Origin: Hysterangium stoloniferum
Taxonomy: Eukaryota > Basidiomycota > Agaricomycetes > Hysterangiales > Hysterangiaceae
Direction of reading: 5' to 3'
DNA length: 64,000 nt
NCBI GenBank assembly: GCA_015178975.1
Contig: WHVD01000040.1
Coordinates: forward strand, 496,001 to 560,000
A program made the position numbers and the translations under genes. Of this stretch, positions 12,215 through 23,924 are shown in pieces (the first letter of the stretch is position 1; each line of letters opens with the position of its first letter). The notes beneath the pieces are model-generated. The model made no database searches. It was not told where the DNA came from and was given only the letters and a program-made list of their open reading frames with translations.

Positions 12215-12993
12215 TGTTACGACTGAAATTCCCCCTGGACTCCAGGCACTAACTTATACGCACCCACAATAATGCACCAATTGTCAGTTTACTGGAATTC
12301 CCACCGGACTCTGTATGTCAGACTTGTCCATGTTCGACCTCATTATGTTGTGTATCAGTCACTGGAATACCCACCAGACTCCATCCCTGTCTACATCTGA
12401 CCTCGTCCCACGCATCAGTCACTGGACCCTGCTCAAAAAACCCGTCTTCCCTCTAACTGAGCCCTGTTCCCATTTTAGTCAAATGGCCTGTCACGATTCG
12501 GACTCCACTCCCACTCCATTTCCTGTTATGGTTTATGATTTGTCACGATTCGGACTCCGCTCGTTTTGCTAGTTTTATTTCATTATTACTGGATTTGGTA
12601 TGTTATTCATTCCACAGTCTATAGTCTGGCAGATGTTGTACATACAATCCAGTCAGAAAATCAGCTTAGATTCTCCCCAGTAATCTAGTACATTTTCCAC
12701 TCTAAACTTCTCTCTGAATTACACTGCTCTCACTGGTCGGAGCCCACAGGCTCCAACGCATCTATCTCTTAACCTCCAACTTATTTATCTTGCCTCCCTG
12801 ACCTCTCGACCCATGACCTCTGACCTATGATCCCTTGACCCATGAACTCTGCTTGGACTCCCCAGGTTTCCCAACTGCCTGTTTCAAATTAGACAACACG
12901 ATCTCACAAGGGCACAGCCAATAAGCTGAAGCCAAGTCCTACTGGATTTTTCACAGGTTTCTCCAGAAACCCTCCATGTACGCACCCTTAAAA
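12215..12993 (+). mobile_element. solo LTR, family F2
   Basis: Starts TGTTACGACTG and ends CCCTTAAAA, with a perfect 5-bp target duplication GTGTG (12210-12214, 12994-12998). It contains the core (12921-12939) and AGTCAGAAAAT (12651-12661), the presumed transcript start. Two copies of TGTCACGATTCGGACTCC lie inside. CpG is partly retained. Confidence 0.85.
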
Positions 12994-12999
12994 GTGTGA

Positions 13000-13370
13000 C
13001 TTTTAAAATATGCACAAATGTCATGGTTAAACAAAAGTATTTGGGTTATGACTTAATCTTTTGAATAATTGTGAACTTTCAAATATAGTTCATATAATTT
13101 AAATTTATTTCATCTAGAAACTTAACCAGAACTATCTGGCCTACCAATCCATGTTGTGGACCTTATTCCAAAAGAATAATCTACAGATGATTGTTTGCCT
13201 TTTGTCAGATGCAGGATAAATATTAATATTTCCTCATTCTCCAGGGTATCATCTGATGGACCAAACACTGGAAAAATATCTCTGCATATATTGCAACTAT
13301 CAACAGCACAATTGGAAATCCCTGTTATCCCTTGCAGAGTTTGCATACAACAATGCACTATCTGTCACTT
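13000..13370 (+). pseudogene. gypsy G4 integrase fragment
   Basis: Plus-strand integrase core remains. Around 13250-13360, in two frames, I read [20 protein letters not shown] followed by [13 protein letters not shown]. This is the standard block after the second catalytic aspartate in chromovirus integrases. It is the continuation of the relic left of the F2 solo LTR. The remainder is deleted. Confidence 0.75.
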
Positions 13371-13970
13371 GGTCAAATGACCTGTCACACTTCAGACTCC
13401 ACTCCCACCCCATTGCTGTTATGGTTTAACGACCTGTCACAATTTGGACTCTGCTCTGTTCCATTCCTAACACCAAGTTTGGTGTTTACTTATCTTTTTT
13501 CATGTTTCCTAGTTTAGTTTTCATTATTACTGGATTTGGTATGCTATACATTCCACAGTCTATATAGTCTGGCAGATGTTGTACATACAATCCAGTCAGA
13601 AAATCAGCTTAGATTCTCCCCAGTAATCTCAAGTACATTTTCTGCTCTAATCTCCTCTTTGAAACACACCACTTTACCTCGTTGGAGCCCACAGGCTCTG
13701 ACCCATCTATCACTTGACCTCTGACCATCTATCTCAACCCCTGACTCATCTCTGCCTGACCCCTCAACTTCTGCAGGATTCCACAGTTGACTCCCCAACC
13801 TCTCAACCCACGAACCCCTCCCAGACTCCCCAGGATTCCTGTCTGCCTGTCTGAAATTGGACAAGACAATCTCACGAGGGTGCAGCCTATAAGCTGAAGC
13901 CAAGTCCTACCAGCTTTTCCGTGGGTTTCTCCAGAAACCCTCCAATAAGCTCTGCACACAACTCTTAACA
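13371..13970 (+). mobile_element. 5'-truncated LTR, family F2
   Basis: Aligns with F2 from its internal GACCTGTCAC repeat to the TTAACA end, lacking the first ~255 bp. It keeps CTATATAGTC, AGTCAGAAAAT and the core (13889-13907). Confidence 0.8.
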
Positions 13971-13977
13971 GGCATGG

Positions 13978-14702
13978 TGTTAAGAACTGAAAACTGACTA
14001 ATGTCGGTGGCCGACAGGGACCGATCGGAAGGACTTGGCTTCAGCTTATGTGCTGCGCCCTCGCAAATATCCATGGGGTGTCCTTAGATTTCGGGCGGGT
14101 GAAGACTAATCCTAAAGAGCTCCTTTCGGCGAGATACCGATCGGAACCGAAGGACAAGTCGAGCGTCGGGCCAAGGGGTTGGGGCCAGGAGTGGGTGAGC
14201 GCACGCGAAGGTGGATGTGGGGGGGTTCTTAGTATGGGACTGTTACAGACGTATGAGGGTATTTTGGGTCGATATTCTGATTGCCTAGTAACTACAACTA
14301 CAGCGGGTTCATATACAAGTAACAGGCATCTAGAAAATACTAATGGGGAGAAGGGCAGAAAACGGCATTAACAATAAGCTTGACTAGGAACGGGAAGTTT
14401 ATGATTAGTTCGGAGGCCGATGATAACCGAGAGTGGGATTATGATAAAAGGAAATAGTTCAAGGACTACAAATATAGATAGACATATGTGAAACATAAGG
14501 TTGAACGGATCAACATAATAAAGGGGACGTATCAAAAGTTTGACCAGACAATACGAGTTATTTTGACGTGGGCATAAATGGAGTTTGATCTTCGCGAAAA
14601 CATACGTCAGCTTCGGGGCCGATGGTTTCCGAGATGGTGACTTGAAATGTTGATAAGTGGCGATAACCTCGGGACCGATAGGGTTGTGACACGGTCGTAA
14701 CA
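13978..14702 (-). mobile_element. solo LTR, family F1, CpG-rich and young
   Basis: On the + strand it runs from TGTTAAGAACTG to GGTCGTAACA, 725 bp, with a perfect target duplication CATGG (13973-13977, 14703-14707). It aligns with a second solo copy at 59907-60628 and the decayed copy at 46682-47419. CpG is abundant here and largely lost in the decayed copy. The core is at 14031-14049. Confidence 0.92.
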
Positions 14703-14759
14703 CATGGAGTGCCCAAACACTCCCAGTGAGGGTCGAAAAATCCCGAATGTAGCAATTAG

Positions 14760-15140
14760 TCAGTGTGGGAGCATTTCTGAAGTTGTGGGAGCATTTGTGG
14801 CACTGCAGGACTATTCCGTAACAGGCATGGAAGTATTGTGTGACAGGCATGGAAGTATTGTGTGACATGCAGAAGTATTTTTGCACATGTGGAGGTATTT
14901 TGTCATGTGTGCAGAGGTATTTTATGATGAGTGGAGGTATTTTGACATGTGTGGGAGTATTTTAACATGTGTGGGAGTATTATGTCACATGTGCAGAGGT
15001 ATTTTCCAATGCTGTGGGAGTATTGTTACACTCGCAGGAGTATTTTGTCATGTGCATGGGAGTATTGTTACATGCCTAGGAGTATTTTTGAAATGTGTGG
15101 GAGTATTTTGTCAGGCCATGGGAGTATTTGTCACATCTGC
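14760..15140 (+). repeat. minisatellite, ~22-25-bp units (GGGAGTATTTT)
   Basis: Around fifteen imperfect units of the type GTGGGAGTATTTTGTCACATG, varying by substitutions and small indels. Long reading frames through the tract are repeat artefacts. Confidence 0.9.
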
Positions 15141-15540
15141 AGAACCAGTTCACATGCCCTAAAGGAGACATTTCCCACAAGTCTCTCCCATGCCATTCCT
15201 GTGAGCATTTTCTGCACCATTCATGTAACTATTTTCCACACCATTCACAGGACCATTTCCTGGGCTGTTCACATAAGCATTTCCTGGGCTCCTCCCAGGC
15301 ACCTTTCCCATGACCTTTCTGGGGGAAATTCCCATGGCCTGCAGAAGCATTTCTGTGACATGCAGAAGTATTTCCACATGCATGGGAGTATTTTCATTGG
15401 CACGGGAGCAATTTGGTTGTTACAGAAGCATTTCCCGTGCCCCTCATAGACATGTCTTCCATGCCCAGAGGAATTTCCTGGGCCCTCCATGGAAACATTT
15501 CCCATGCCCTTCAATGGAGGCATTTTGAGGCCAGTTCTCT
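15141..15540 (+). repeat. diverged continuation of the minisatellite (CATTTCC units)
   Basis: Units around AGCATTTCCCATG and GAAGTATTTCC recur every 20-30 bp. This looks like an older, degenerate extension of the preceding array. Confidence 0.65.
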
Positions 15541-15598
15541 GGAAAAGGATCACATATCCCTGGGGGAGGTCTATAAGGATTTCCCAGGAAAATCTCAA

Positions 15599-15870
15599 TA
15601 AAATCAGATTAATGCAGATAAAATAAAATAAATGGAAAAGAAATATGATCTATCAAGGAGAAAAAGCAATAATTGAAAATAAAATAAAATAAATCAAAAT
15701 AAAATACAATAAATCCCAAAACAATATAATAAATCAAAATAAAAGACAGTATATCAAAATAAAATTCAATAAATCAACATAAAATACTGTAAATCAAAAT
15801 AAAATGCAATGAATCAAAATGAAATAAAGTAAATCAAAATAAATACATTGAATCAAAATAGATAAATCAG
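15599..15870 (+). repeat. A-rich tandem tract (AAATAAAATAAATC)
   Basis: Repeated AAAATAAAAT and AATCAAAAT blocks with a period of roughly 18-20 bp. No coding potential. Confidence 0.85.
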
Positions 15871-15953
15871 GTGACCATAGTAATTACTGGCAGTTGACAG
15901 TCAATTCAACCATTGGAACTGTTGGTCCTGTTGTAATCATTTTTCCTTTTGTA

Positions 15954-16111
15954 ACGGGTTCCTTTTGCAATGGGTTCCTTTTGCAATGGGTTCCTTTTGC
16001 AATGGGTTCCTTTTGCAATGGGTTCCTTTTGCAATGGGTTCCTTTTGCAATGGGTTCCTTTTGCAATGGGTTCCTTTTGCAATGGGTTCCTTTTGCAATG
16101 GGTTCCTTTTG
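15954..16111 (+). repeat. 16-bp perfect minisatellite
   Basis: Nine consecutive identical units of TTTTGCAATGGGTTCC starting at 15963, with partial units at both ends. Because 16 is not a multiple of 3, each frame gives a 16-residue periodic peptide; these frames are not genes. Confidence 0.97.
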
Positions 16112-16226
16112 AGGGCACTATGGGCAGTGATACCATGATCAGAAGTACCAATGGTGGGATGCTGGAGGGTAGGGAGAATAGAACAAGGTTGCAGGGGGCC
16201 AAATGACTGGGATTCTAATACTTAGC
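16112..16226 (-). mobile_element. F4 LTR fragment, antisense
   Basis: The reverse complement reads TATTAGAATCCCAGTC then TTTGGCCCCCTGCAACC, the first ~110 bp of F4 as at 17157. The 16-bp minisatellite is directly attached. Confidence 0.65.
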
Positions 16227-17156
16227 CTTTCTGGAGCACATCACATCAAGTTCATCTGAATTTGTCAAGAGACTAAACAACTATTGACTTTAGTTGTTTA
16301 AGCTTAATAGTATAGCTAATTACTCTATTAGCATTTAAATAACTAGGCCTTTATTTCTTTATTTCTTGAAACTCTTGCCACATCAACATTTGTTAAACTA
16401 TTTGAGAAAGTAAATAGCTGAATTCCTTACAGTAGGGTGAAAGACTACACAGGTTGTACCTACATGCCCTTCAGTCCCACATCCCTTCTCTCACTCCATG
16501 AGAATGAAGTATGTCCAATCCCAACATCAGGCAGTAACAAGACCATAATATGATTCATCACTCACAACCTATAAGGGCCACCTCAGTAGAGCCTGTGGTA
16601 CTCACACTAGACCAACTAACAGAGGGATATCCAGAGTATACTAGGTAGCTACTAGATACAGATAAGGACTACTCACCTAACAGAGGGATATCCAGAGAGA
16701 AAAGGATAAGGAGGTGCCTCTGCTAGATGTTCCGAAACATGGGGGTGTCTAAAAATAGAATCACAGCTTACCCTCAATGGTCCATAACTATCTACTCTAT
16801 CCTAGAATATTCCTAGAGGATGGAACAGCCCTCTGAAAAATGTGAGAAAAATATAGGAAACAATATAAAATAACCTCTAAGGGTTAGTAAGTATAGACAT
16901 GACAAAAACCAAGAGACAAGACATAGAATGTCCCCTTACACAACCCCTACTATTCTATTACCCATCCTTGTGATTCCATGCATCTTATCTTTGTCCCCAT
17001 GATCATTATCACCCAAGCTCTCTTCTTACTATTTTTTCTTTGTTCTCTTTTGATCCTATGTATACTTTGTTTTGATCCAATTGTTTGCTGATTGTTTTCC
17101 TTGTCACGACAATTGCACCATATCATTAGTGTTGTTGTACTACATTTTTGATGTTC
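16227..17156. other. unassigned repeat-like sequence
   Basis: No gene seen. The phrase CTAACAGAGGGATATCCAGAG occurs twice (about 16616 and 16677), suggesting a local duplication. Confidence 0.45.
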
Positions 17157-17748
17157 TGTTAGGATCCCTGGCATTTGGCCCCCTGCAACCTGGTTTTCAC
17201 TATCAGTACTCCTGGGCATCCCATCCCATCTTCATCCTGACACTCCCATTACCCATTCTACATGCACATGATATTTGCCACCTCATATCTCTTAGAATAC
17301 TTTTGTTACATTGTATTTAGTTTTCAGTTTGATCTTTACTTCTTCCTATGCTTCCTTTGACCCATCACCACAGTTCACTTCTTGATCAGCCTTCCAATCA
17401 TCCATTACACCTTGGTATAAAGTTCCTCCCATGTATCCTACTATTCTCTAGTTCTAATATTGACTTATATTACTCTCATTTAGACTTCAGCTACTTTACA
17501 CACACTCTAATATCCTCAAAGATACTGTCAGCAAGCTGCAACTCTTCACTCTATGACTCTTAATATTTTGGCTCTCTGGTTGATTGAGCTAAGTGTTGTC
17601 CTTAGTCTTTATCATGATATCCACTCTGCTTGAAATACTGGAGCATTTTAACAGTTTGTATGAGGGTACAACACATACATTGAAGCCAAGCTCACCTGTT
17701 TTATAGAGTCAGACCTCCCAACTTTGCCCCTTTGCTTAAATATTAACA
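17157..17748 (+). mobile_element. solo LTR, family F4
   Basis: Starts TGTTAGGATCC, ends AATATTAACA, 592 bp. TATA-like GGTATAAAGTTCC lies near 17410, and the diverged core is at about 17661-17693. It serves as the uninterrupted reference for the nested insertion at 3566-5485. The flanking 5-mers do not match. Confidence 0.8.
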
Positions 17749-18180
17749 CTACCTATTCTCCCTCATGTATATAAAGGCCCCTTTTTTGCCCATTGTATAG
17801 GAAACAATTCATTAGATCTTCTTTTTGAAGCTTATTCTTAAGCCTCTCAAAGTTGGATCTACCATTTAGCAAATCCAGTAGCCCGTTCAGACATGTGAAC
17901 CTGACCAAGCCTGGACAACCAGTTCCAAGTTGGAATAGACTAATGAAGTTAGTCTGTGTTCTTTGTAATGAGAGCATATCTCCCTATTACACTCCACCAT
18001 CATGGAGTCAGTTCCTGCCACCTTTGTCTCTTTTCGGTGGCCCTCAAGGTATTGCTCTGCCCTCCCTTGAGTAATTGTCTTTTTCCCGCCATCCCACCCA
18101 TTATTGCTCCTTAGTGCCCTAAAACCCATAGTTTAGATTGATTTTTCATGTATTTATTATTAGCTTGGCATGCTGTTGGG
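17749..18180. other. unassigned spacer at the edge of the CpG-rich island
   Basis: No gene or repeat recognised. CpG content rises from about 18.0 kb onward. Confidence 0.4.
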
Positions 18181-18345
18181 GATAACTCATGCTCCCATCA
18201 GCATGTTTCGTGCACGGCCCCCGGATTCACTTCCATTTGGGGGTCGGCTCATCCAAACACGGACAGAGAGAAAGACTTCGACGAAATCAGGCCTGATCAA
18301 CGAGTCGGCAAATCCCAGCGTCTGACCGAGCTGCAGGCTGCTTAG
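18181..18345 (+). pseudogene. possible 3' exon of a truncated gene
   Basis: A CpG-rich frame ends with DREKDFDEIRPDQRVGKSQR followed by LTELQAA and a stop at 18343. It has the look of a hydrophilic C-terminal exon rather than repeat sequence. An AATAAA lies at 18531. The upstream part of any such gene would have been lost at the repeat boundary. I do not recognise the family. Confidence 0.25.
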
Positions 18346-18635
18346 GCTGAGCGGAGCTGGAATGAATGATATTCAGACACTGACTATATGTGTATTTAGT
18401 ATTGTGTATTGAAGGAATATGCTCCACCAATATCATCTGCGCCTTTTCCGTTGATATAAAGGGTAGGTAAGAGTGGAAGACTTCGGAGCCGACCGGGTCA
18501 TGTGTTCGCTTAGTAGCATGGGGGATGCATCAATAAACTTTGCTGATTAAATGAGCTCGCCGACTTACATGACGTTTGGCTGAACAGGCGCGTCAAGGGT
18601 TGTACTCAATGCAGCAAGCGAGTACGCTGAGTTCA

Positions 18636-19654
18636 CAGTCGATTGTTACGACTCGGCATCCCGGCCCCAGATCTCATCCCATTAGCGTCAACTTAAACTT
18701 ATGCGCCGTACCGTCCCCCAGACACGCATTCAGACTTTTAAAATGTGTAATCATCAATTTCTAATAAAGAAATTATTCTCCTGCAATAATGAGACAAATT
18801 TCTGTTGCTGTATTTACATAATAACATCTAAAATTACGTTTTTATAAAAAAAGTCTTATTATCTGGACCAAAAAGGAGATGTGTAAGAATAAAATTCATT
18901 AGGATATGACTCTGTGACATTAGTGTTGAAATAGGATGGATAGTAACTTGCAGGATTCCCGGTGTTGATGGCAGCGAGTTGAGGGGGGCGATGTAAGGCT
19001 CGGTGTAATGATCGGAAAATAATCTACCCTCTATTTACCTCTTGAGACAAGGCGGTGGACCGCCCCGTGCCAAGTCCGCCACCAGGTCCGCTCCCGTTAC
19101 AGGCCACCGGTGCTGATGGCGACAAGTTGAGTGGGTCGATTAAGCGTGTGGTGACTGGACCATTTAACACTAGGTAAAGGGGGGCTATAGGATATGTTTG
19201 TGAATTTTATCTTAAAAATTCGGGCCCTACACAGGAAATGGCGAGTTGTGGATTCGTGCAGGTACTTGTATTGCGATGATTGCGAAGCAGCATACCCTGA
19301 CGATGGGATCCACTATTGTCACCATCAGCGCTAACAGGAATTTAGCAAATAATTCCTCATTCTCTCCCAAATAATTTCTTTGCTATATTAATTAGATACA
19401 TACTTTTAATGCTTGAGGGCTAATTTTCATATTGATGGCGTTTTCGACATTGCCAGGAGGTTTTCCTTCTACTTTTTATAATGCTTGTGTTCCGGCTAGA
19501 CTACACTGCTTTTAATATCATTTGTCTGGGAGTTTATCAATTTACTTATAATAAATAAAAGTAGCTGGGGGCTCAATGAGGCGATATGACACGACGTAGC
19601 GAATATTGATGTGACAGATCTATGGCCGGGATGCCGAGTCGTAACAATCGACTG
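18636..19654. mobile_element. 1.02-kb element with ~39-bp terminal inverted repeats
   Basis: The left end (18636-18674) begins CAGTCGATTGTTACGACTCG and reaches AGATCT. The right end (19616-19654) is its reverse complement apart from two bases (CC versus AT) before AGATCT. The interior is non-coding and holds two ~55-bp direct repeats (CCGGTGTTGATGGC at 18959 and CCGGTGCTGATGGC at 19107). CpG is retained, suggesting recent insertion or a hypomethylated location. No clear target duplication is visible. Confidence 0.75.
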
Positions 19655-20134
19655 AGTCCTGGAGTACGCTCTAATGTGGAGTTATGGATATCTAGAAACG
19701 TCTTCTTGCAGGAACAGTACGAGCTGTTTCTCCCCAAACTATCATGCCCATACCTTTACTCCTAGGACTCTATAAGCATATTAAAGTCGTAATTTCTGAT
19801 GTAACCTTTTGGAATCAAGTCAATGAGCCGGCGAAATAAATTGATTCAATGGTCTCATTGAGTAATACATAGAACAGTAAAGTATAAATATATGTACTGT
19901 TAAGCAGATTGACTCCCTGTCACGTGAGATTTTCTTTTCGCCTTTCACGGAGGTGAACAGTTCAAAATTTGAATGGCTGTATGGGTATGTCCCTTTTAGC
20001 GAATCCGTAGACCGCTGGAATATCACGCAGGTGTGGGCGTATTCCATACACTTGTTCATACCATCTGCGTCATTTTTGGAGCCGTCCTACTTCCAAAAGA
20101 AGGAGAAATACAGTTTAGCGAAGGTATGAAACAC

Positions 20135-20142
20135 TTTATAAG
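20135..20142 (+). promoter_or_regulatory. TATA box of the laccase gene
   Basis: TTTATAAG lies 55 bp before the start codon, in the expected position for a fungal core promoter. Confidence 0.5.
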
Positions 20143-20196
20143 GAGACCACACTGCACGCATATTCCCCACCTCCCCCGGTGTATAGCTTGTCTACC

Positions 20197-22790
20197 ATGC
20201 GCGGAGTATCAGTGGCTTTTGTTCTCGCCAGCTTGTCCCTTGTGCAAGGGGCCGTTAGGCAGTACGCCCTCAACATTGCATCCACTTTAGTCAACCCCGA
20301 TGGTTTTCCCCGTCGTGCCACTACAGTCAACGGTCTAATGCCAGGACCTATTCTCGCCGGCTTCAAGGGTGACGATTTCTTGATCACCGTGAAGAACAGC
20401 CTGAATGATCCTTCAATGTACCAAAGTACGACCGTTCACTGGCACGGAATTGTATGCAATGGTCTTTTCTGTCAGTTTGTTTGGTCGCCCACTGATTCTT
20501 TATCTTTGTCTAGTTGCAACACCGAACCAACTACGATGATGGCCCAGCTCAGGTCACGCAGTGCCCTATCGCCCCCGGGTAAATACAATTAAACTCTAAT
20601 GCCGCATTTCTCTCTAAAATATATTTCTTTCTATCATCGTAGCCGCTCCTACACATACAAGGTTGAGACTAGTGACTTTGAGGGTGGCCAGGCTGGCACT
20701 TTTTGGTACCACAGTCATTTGGGTGCCCAATATATCGATGGTCTTAGGGGTGCCCTTATCATTTATGGTACCAATCTCATTACTTCTCTCCAGTTGTTAC
20801 AGGCTCACCGCTCTTTAGACCCCAATGACCCCCACAGGCAATTGTACGATGTTGATGACCTGAGCACCGTCATCTCCCTAACTGATTGGTATCATGGCTC
20901 TGCCAAGAACTTGGGACGTAAGTTTGGCCTTATTATCCTCCTCCCGGGTCTGACTTTGCCTAAGATGATTGGATTGCTAACAAGACTGCGGAGCCTGTGC
21001 CTGATTCCAACCTGTTCAACGGTTAGTCTAGAGATATTATGTCTCACCAACTGATTCAATGCCTTGTAATAATAGGCGTCGGCCGTTACCTCGGTGGTCC
21101 GGCCACACCCCGTGCGGTCATGACCGTTACCCGCGGTTAGTATGATTTTCTTGTTAAGATGGCACTGTTGACAGTTGTTTCCAGGTAAGAGGTATAGGTT
21201 CCGTGTCATTAACATGAGCGCGATTGTCCCCTTCAGTAAGAGCCAGATCTGTTTTCCATGATGTGCGCTAACGCAGATATAAGACTTTACCATTGAGAAT
21301 CACCCTTTGACTATAATCGAGGCCGACGGTGTCAGCCACAGGCCATACGTGGTGAATTCAATCGGAATTTCCGCTGGTCAACGCTACTCTGTCGTCGTGA
21401 GTCATCGTTATTAGATTTATTTCGGGTTATTAAATGACATTGGCCTTGTCAGCTCAATGCCAACCAGCCTGTTAGGAACTATTGTAAGTCCATCAATGAA
21501 TCAAAGCAATGATGTTGAAACGTCGCCAGGGATCGCCTACCCTAGCAATTTCCGAGGTGAGCTGAGCTTGATACCTGTCAACCCTGCCATGACACTTATT
21601 TAATTCAACAGATAGTGAGTCGCTGGTTCTGGTTTAAGACCAAAATATATCATGTTCATGTATGATGTCAGATATTACCACCCCTCTTGTCAACAAGAAC
21701 TGTGCGTAATCCCATTATTTCAGCGCCGTTAACCCTCTAGTCTGAGCTTTTTCTCTAGACAACGGAACTGAAGCATTTGCGATCTTGCGCTACAGGGGTG
21801 CTCCTAACGCCGACCCCTTTACTCCCCAGATCAAGCCTTCTGAAGTTGGTGTTTTCCAAGAATACAGATTGCAGGTCGGAAATTGGAAAGTCTAGCGTGG
21901 ACATGACAATTAATCTAAATTTTAGCCACTCGTTCCCGTACCTCCTCCCCGTCGTGGCGAACCTACCTTGAATCTCACGTTAAGCTTCCACCCTGAAAAT
22001 GGAGATGGTAGCATTGAGGCCATAGGAGGTGCTAATGTCTGGAAGATCAACGATGTTCAAGTAACTAGGTCTTTTTCACGCTTTAATAACAATTGCTTAT
22101 TCCTATCACAGTACACGCCTCCGAAGATTCCCACTCTGTTGCAACTCCTTAGCATGGGTGCCAATCAAACCGGTCAGTTGCCCCCAGACGTCCACGTTCT
22201 CCCACCCAACACTGTCGTCACTGTCGAACTTGTTGGAGACCAGCACCACCCCTTCCACTTGGTAATCTTCTCAATTAACATGGTCTCTGCAATACGCTAA
22301 CCGTTGACGTTAGCACGGTCATACGTTCCAAGTTATACAATCTGCACTTGGTCCCCGTAATGAATTTAACAACCCTCCTGTCCGTGACACTGTTGACACC
22401 AGCAACGCCCCTGCTGGCCAAGCTGTCACTATCCGTTTCAGGACTGACAATGACGGCCCATGGGTGGGTTTATTGGTATATACTCCTTGACATGTAGCTG
22501 ATTCTTGATCGCAGTTCTTGCACTGGTATATAATTAAGTCCACAAACAAATCATACGCTAACATGCATTTTACAGCCACAAGGACTGGCATTTGGAAGCT
22601 GGTCTTGCCGTTGGTGAGTATCACTGATGATACTATGCCCTATTCTATGCTTACAGTTACTCTAGTGTTTGCTGAAGACCCCGTTGGGGTTAGGAAGACT
22701 ATTAACCCTCCTCCCCAATGGAGACAGCTTTGCGACATCTACAATGCACTTCCTCCCGATGTGCGTACACTCGTATCTTTTGTGAAATAG
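20197..22790 (+). CDS. laccase (multicopper oxidase), 18 exons
   Basis: Predicted secreted laccase of 545 residues, oxidising phenols with reduction of O2. Exons: 20197-20451, 20514-20578, 20643-20767, 20819-20917, 20965-21021, 21076-21135, 21185-21235, 21284-21396, 21453-21483, 21530-21556, 21672-21701, 21759-21874, 21926-22060, 22112-22261, 22314-22463, 22515-22525, 22576-22613, 22666-22790. All introns are GT-AG and the joined frame is open. Residues 1-18 form a signal peptide (VQG/A). Copper sites: HWHG 81-84, HSH 130-132, HPFHLHGH 434-441, HCHKDWH 491-497, with Leu502 as the axial position. Cys102 (QCPI) and Cys527 (QLCDIY) keep one canonical disulfide, but the other pair is lost: Ile138 in QYIDGLRG and Ala233 in NMSAIVP. 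A ferroxidase is unlikely given the QCPI and [14 protein letters not shown] contexts. The start is ACCATGC; a frame extends upstream only through a GTG. Confidence 0.93.
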
Positions 22791-22920
22791 CTAGAGGGCT
22801 AATGTACACTCTAGCAACAATGATCCATCATGGCCCATTATCGCCTCTGTGGCTAAAATGACATGTTGCTCGATATTGCTCTCCCGGAGCACTTCCTTAT
22901 ATGATAGAAACTCTAGCAAT

Positions 22921-22926
22921 AATAAA
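22921..22926 (+). terminator. polyadenylation signal candidate of the laccase gene
   Basis: AATAAA 131 bp after the stop codon. Confidence 0.45.
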
Positions 22927-23924
22927 ACCACATTTCTCTTGGCAATGTTTCTACGTCTGAAAAAATTTATTCTGACCGGCAAGGTACCCTTTCAGTTGAC
23001 GTACTTGAATATTCTCATTATACTCTATCCAACTCTCTGTCTCGAGGCCACGACCCCACGGCTATTGCAACGCAATCCTGTAAATGTTCTCCACCGATCG
23101 CGTGTATGGGTTTGTGATCATCACCCCATGTCTTTTATATGCATTTTCTACAAATCAATACCAGCTGGAAAAATCTCCGCGGCCGCGTAAATTTATTCTT
23201 GCATCGCAATTTACCCTCAGGCACTTTGACATGTTAATAAATACTCCATGACCTTGACGTTCTGGTATGTACTACCTCCCACAGATACAATATGCTCCAC
23301 CAAATGAATGGTGTAAATCCCTTACCAACTCGCCACGCTGTGCGTTATGACATTCGTCGTGCCAGCCCAACCTTGGCTCTTCAGACCGCCAATTATTTGA
23401 TTGTTGTTTACCTCCATGTTTTCATCAACAAATGTGTACCCGTTTTTACAAAGATCACCAGGACCAACGCAGATTCGTCTATTCAGCAGCCCCTTTGAGG
23501 TATTTATTCATTTGCCATTTTAACCTTGCCTACATTCATCCCCAAACGGTATATCAGAGATGATCATTGTGAGAAGAACCGTGGATGCACTAACCCCATT
23601 TATCAAATAAAGGTTGACTAAGACGGGGAATTGACGAAGGTTTGGCTTCAACCTCGTATTCCCCTTTATCACAGTTTCATTCTCTAAGATTTTCAATTCA
23701 ATTCCTTTGCCCAAATTCCTTTGGAGAGAAATAGTATTTCTTAAGATGATCTCTATTACTATTATTAGCTGCCATGTGCGCAGCCTGGTAATGGATAATA
23801 CATTGGTGTGAGAAATTACCAAGGTAATTTGTGAGTATCCTGGAGGGTGCATGTAAAAAGAGTGTGAACAGGGCTCCGTCTTCCTGCGCCATAGTAGCAA
23901 AGCGTGCCTACCCTAAAATCTAGC
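22927..23924. other. unassigned intergenic region
   Basis: CpG-containing, single-copy-looking sequence. Frames at 23292-23498 (+) and 23520-23900 (-) are open but show no family motif and no plausible splice extensions. Confidence 0.4.

Noticed and set aside
12125..13065. Similar ~65-bp sequences on both sides of the F2 solo LTR (CTTTTAAAATCTGTACAAATG and CTTTTAAAATATGCACAAATG)
   Set aside because: Interesting, but the LTR has its own 5-bp duplication; the longer similarity may be a local duplication or chance in AT-rich pol sequence and cannot be resolved by eye.
14881..15601. Several open frames of 60-166 codons in the 15-kb region
   Set aside because: Products of the minisatellite; residues simply repeat (EYFxxCG, GSI) with no domain.
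15954..16111. CRISPR-like array
   Set aside because: Units are contiguous 16-mers without spacers, in a fungal genome.
15884..16206. Open frames with a perfectly periodic 16-residue peptide on both strands
   Set aside because: They arise from a 16-bp minisatellite read in three frames; no start context or homology supports a protein.
20179..20196. Upstream GTG as laccase start
   Set aside because: Non-ATG; the ATG at 20197 has good context and begins a proper signal peptide.
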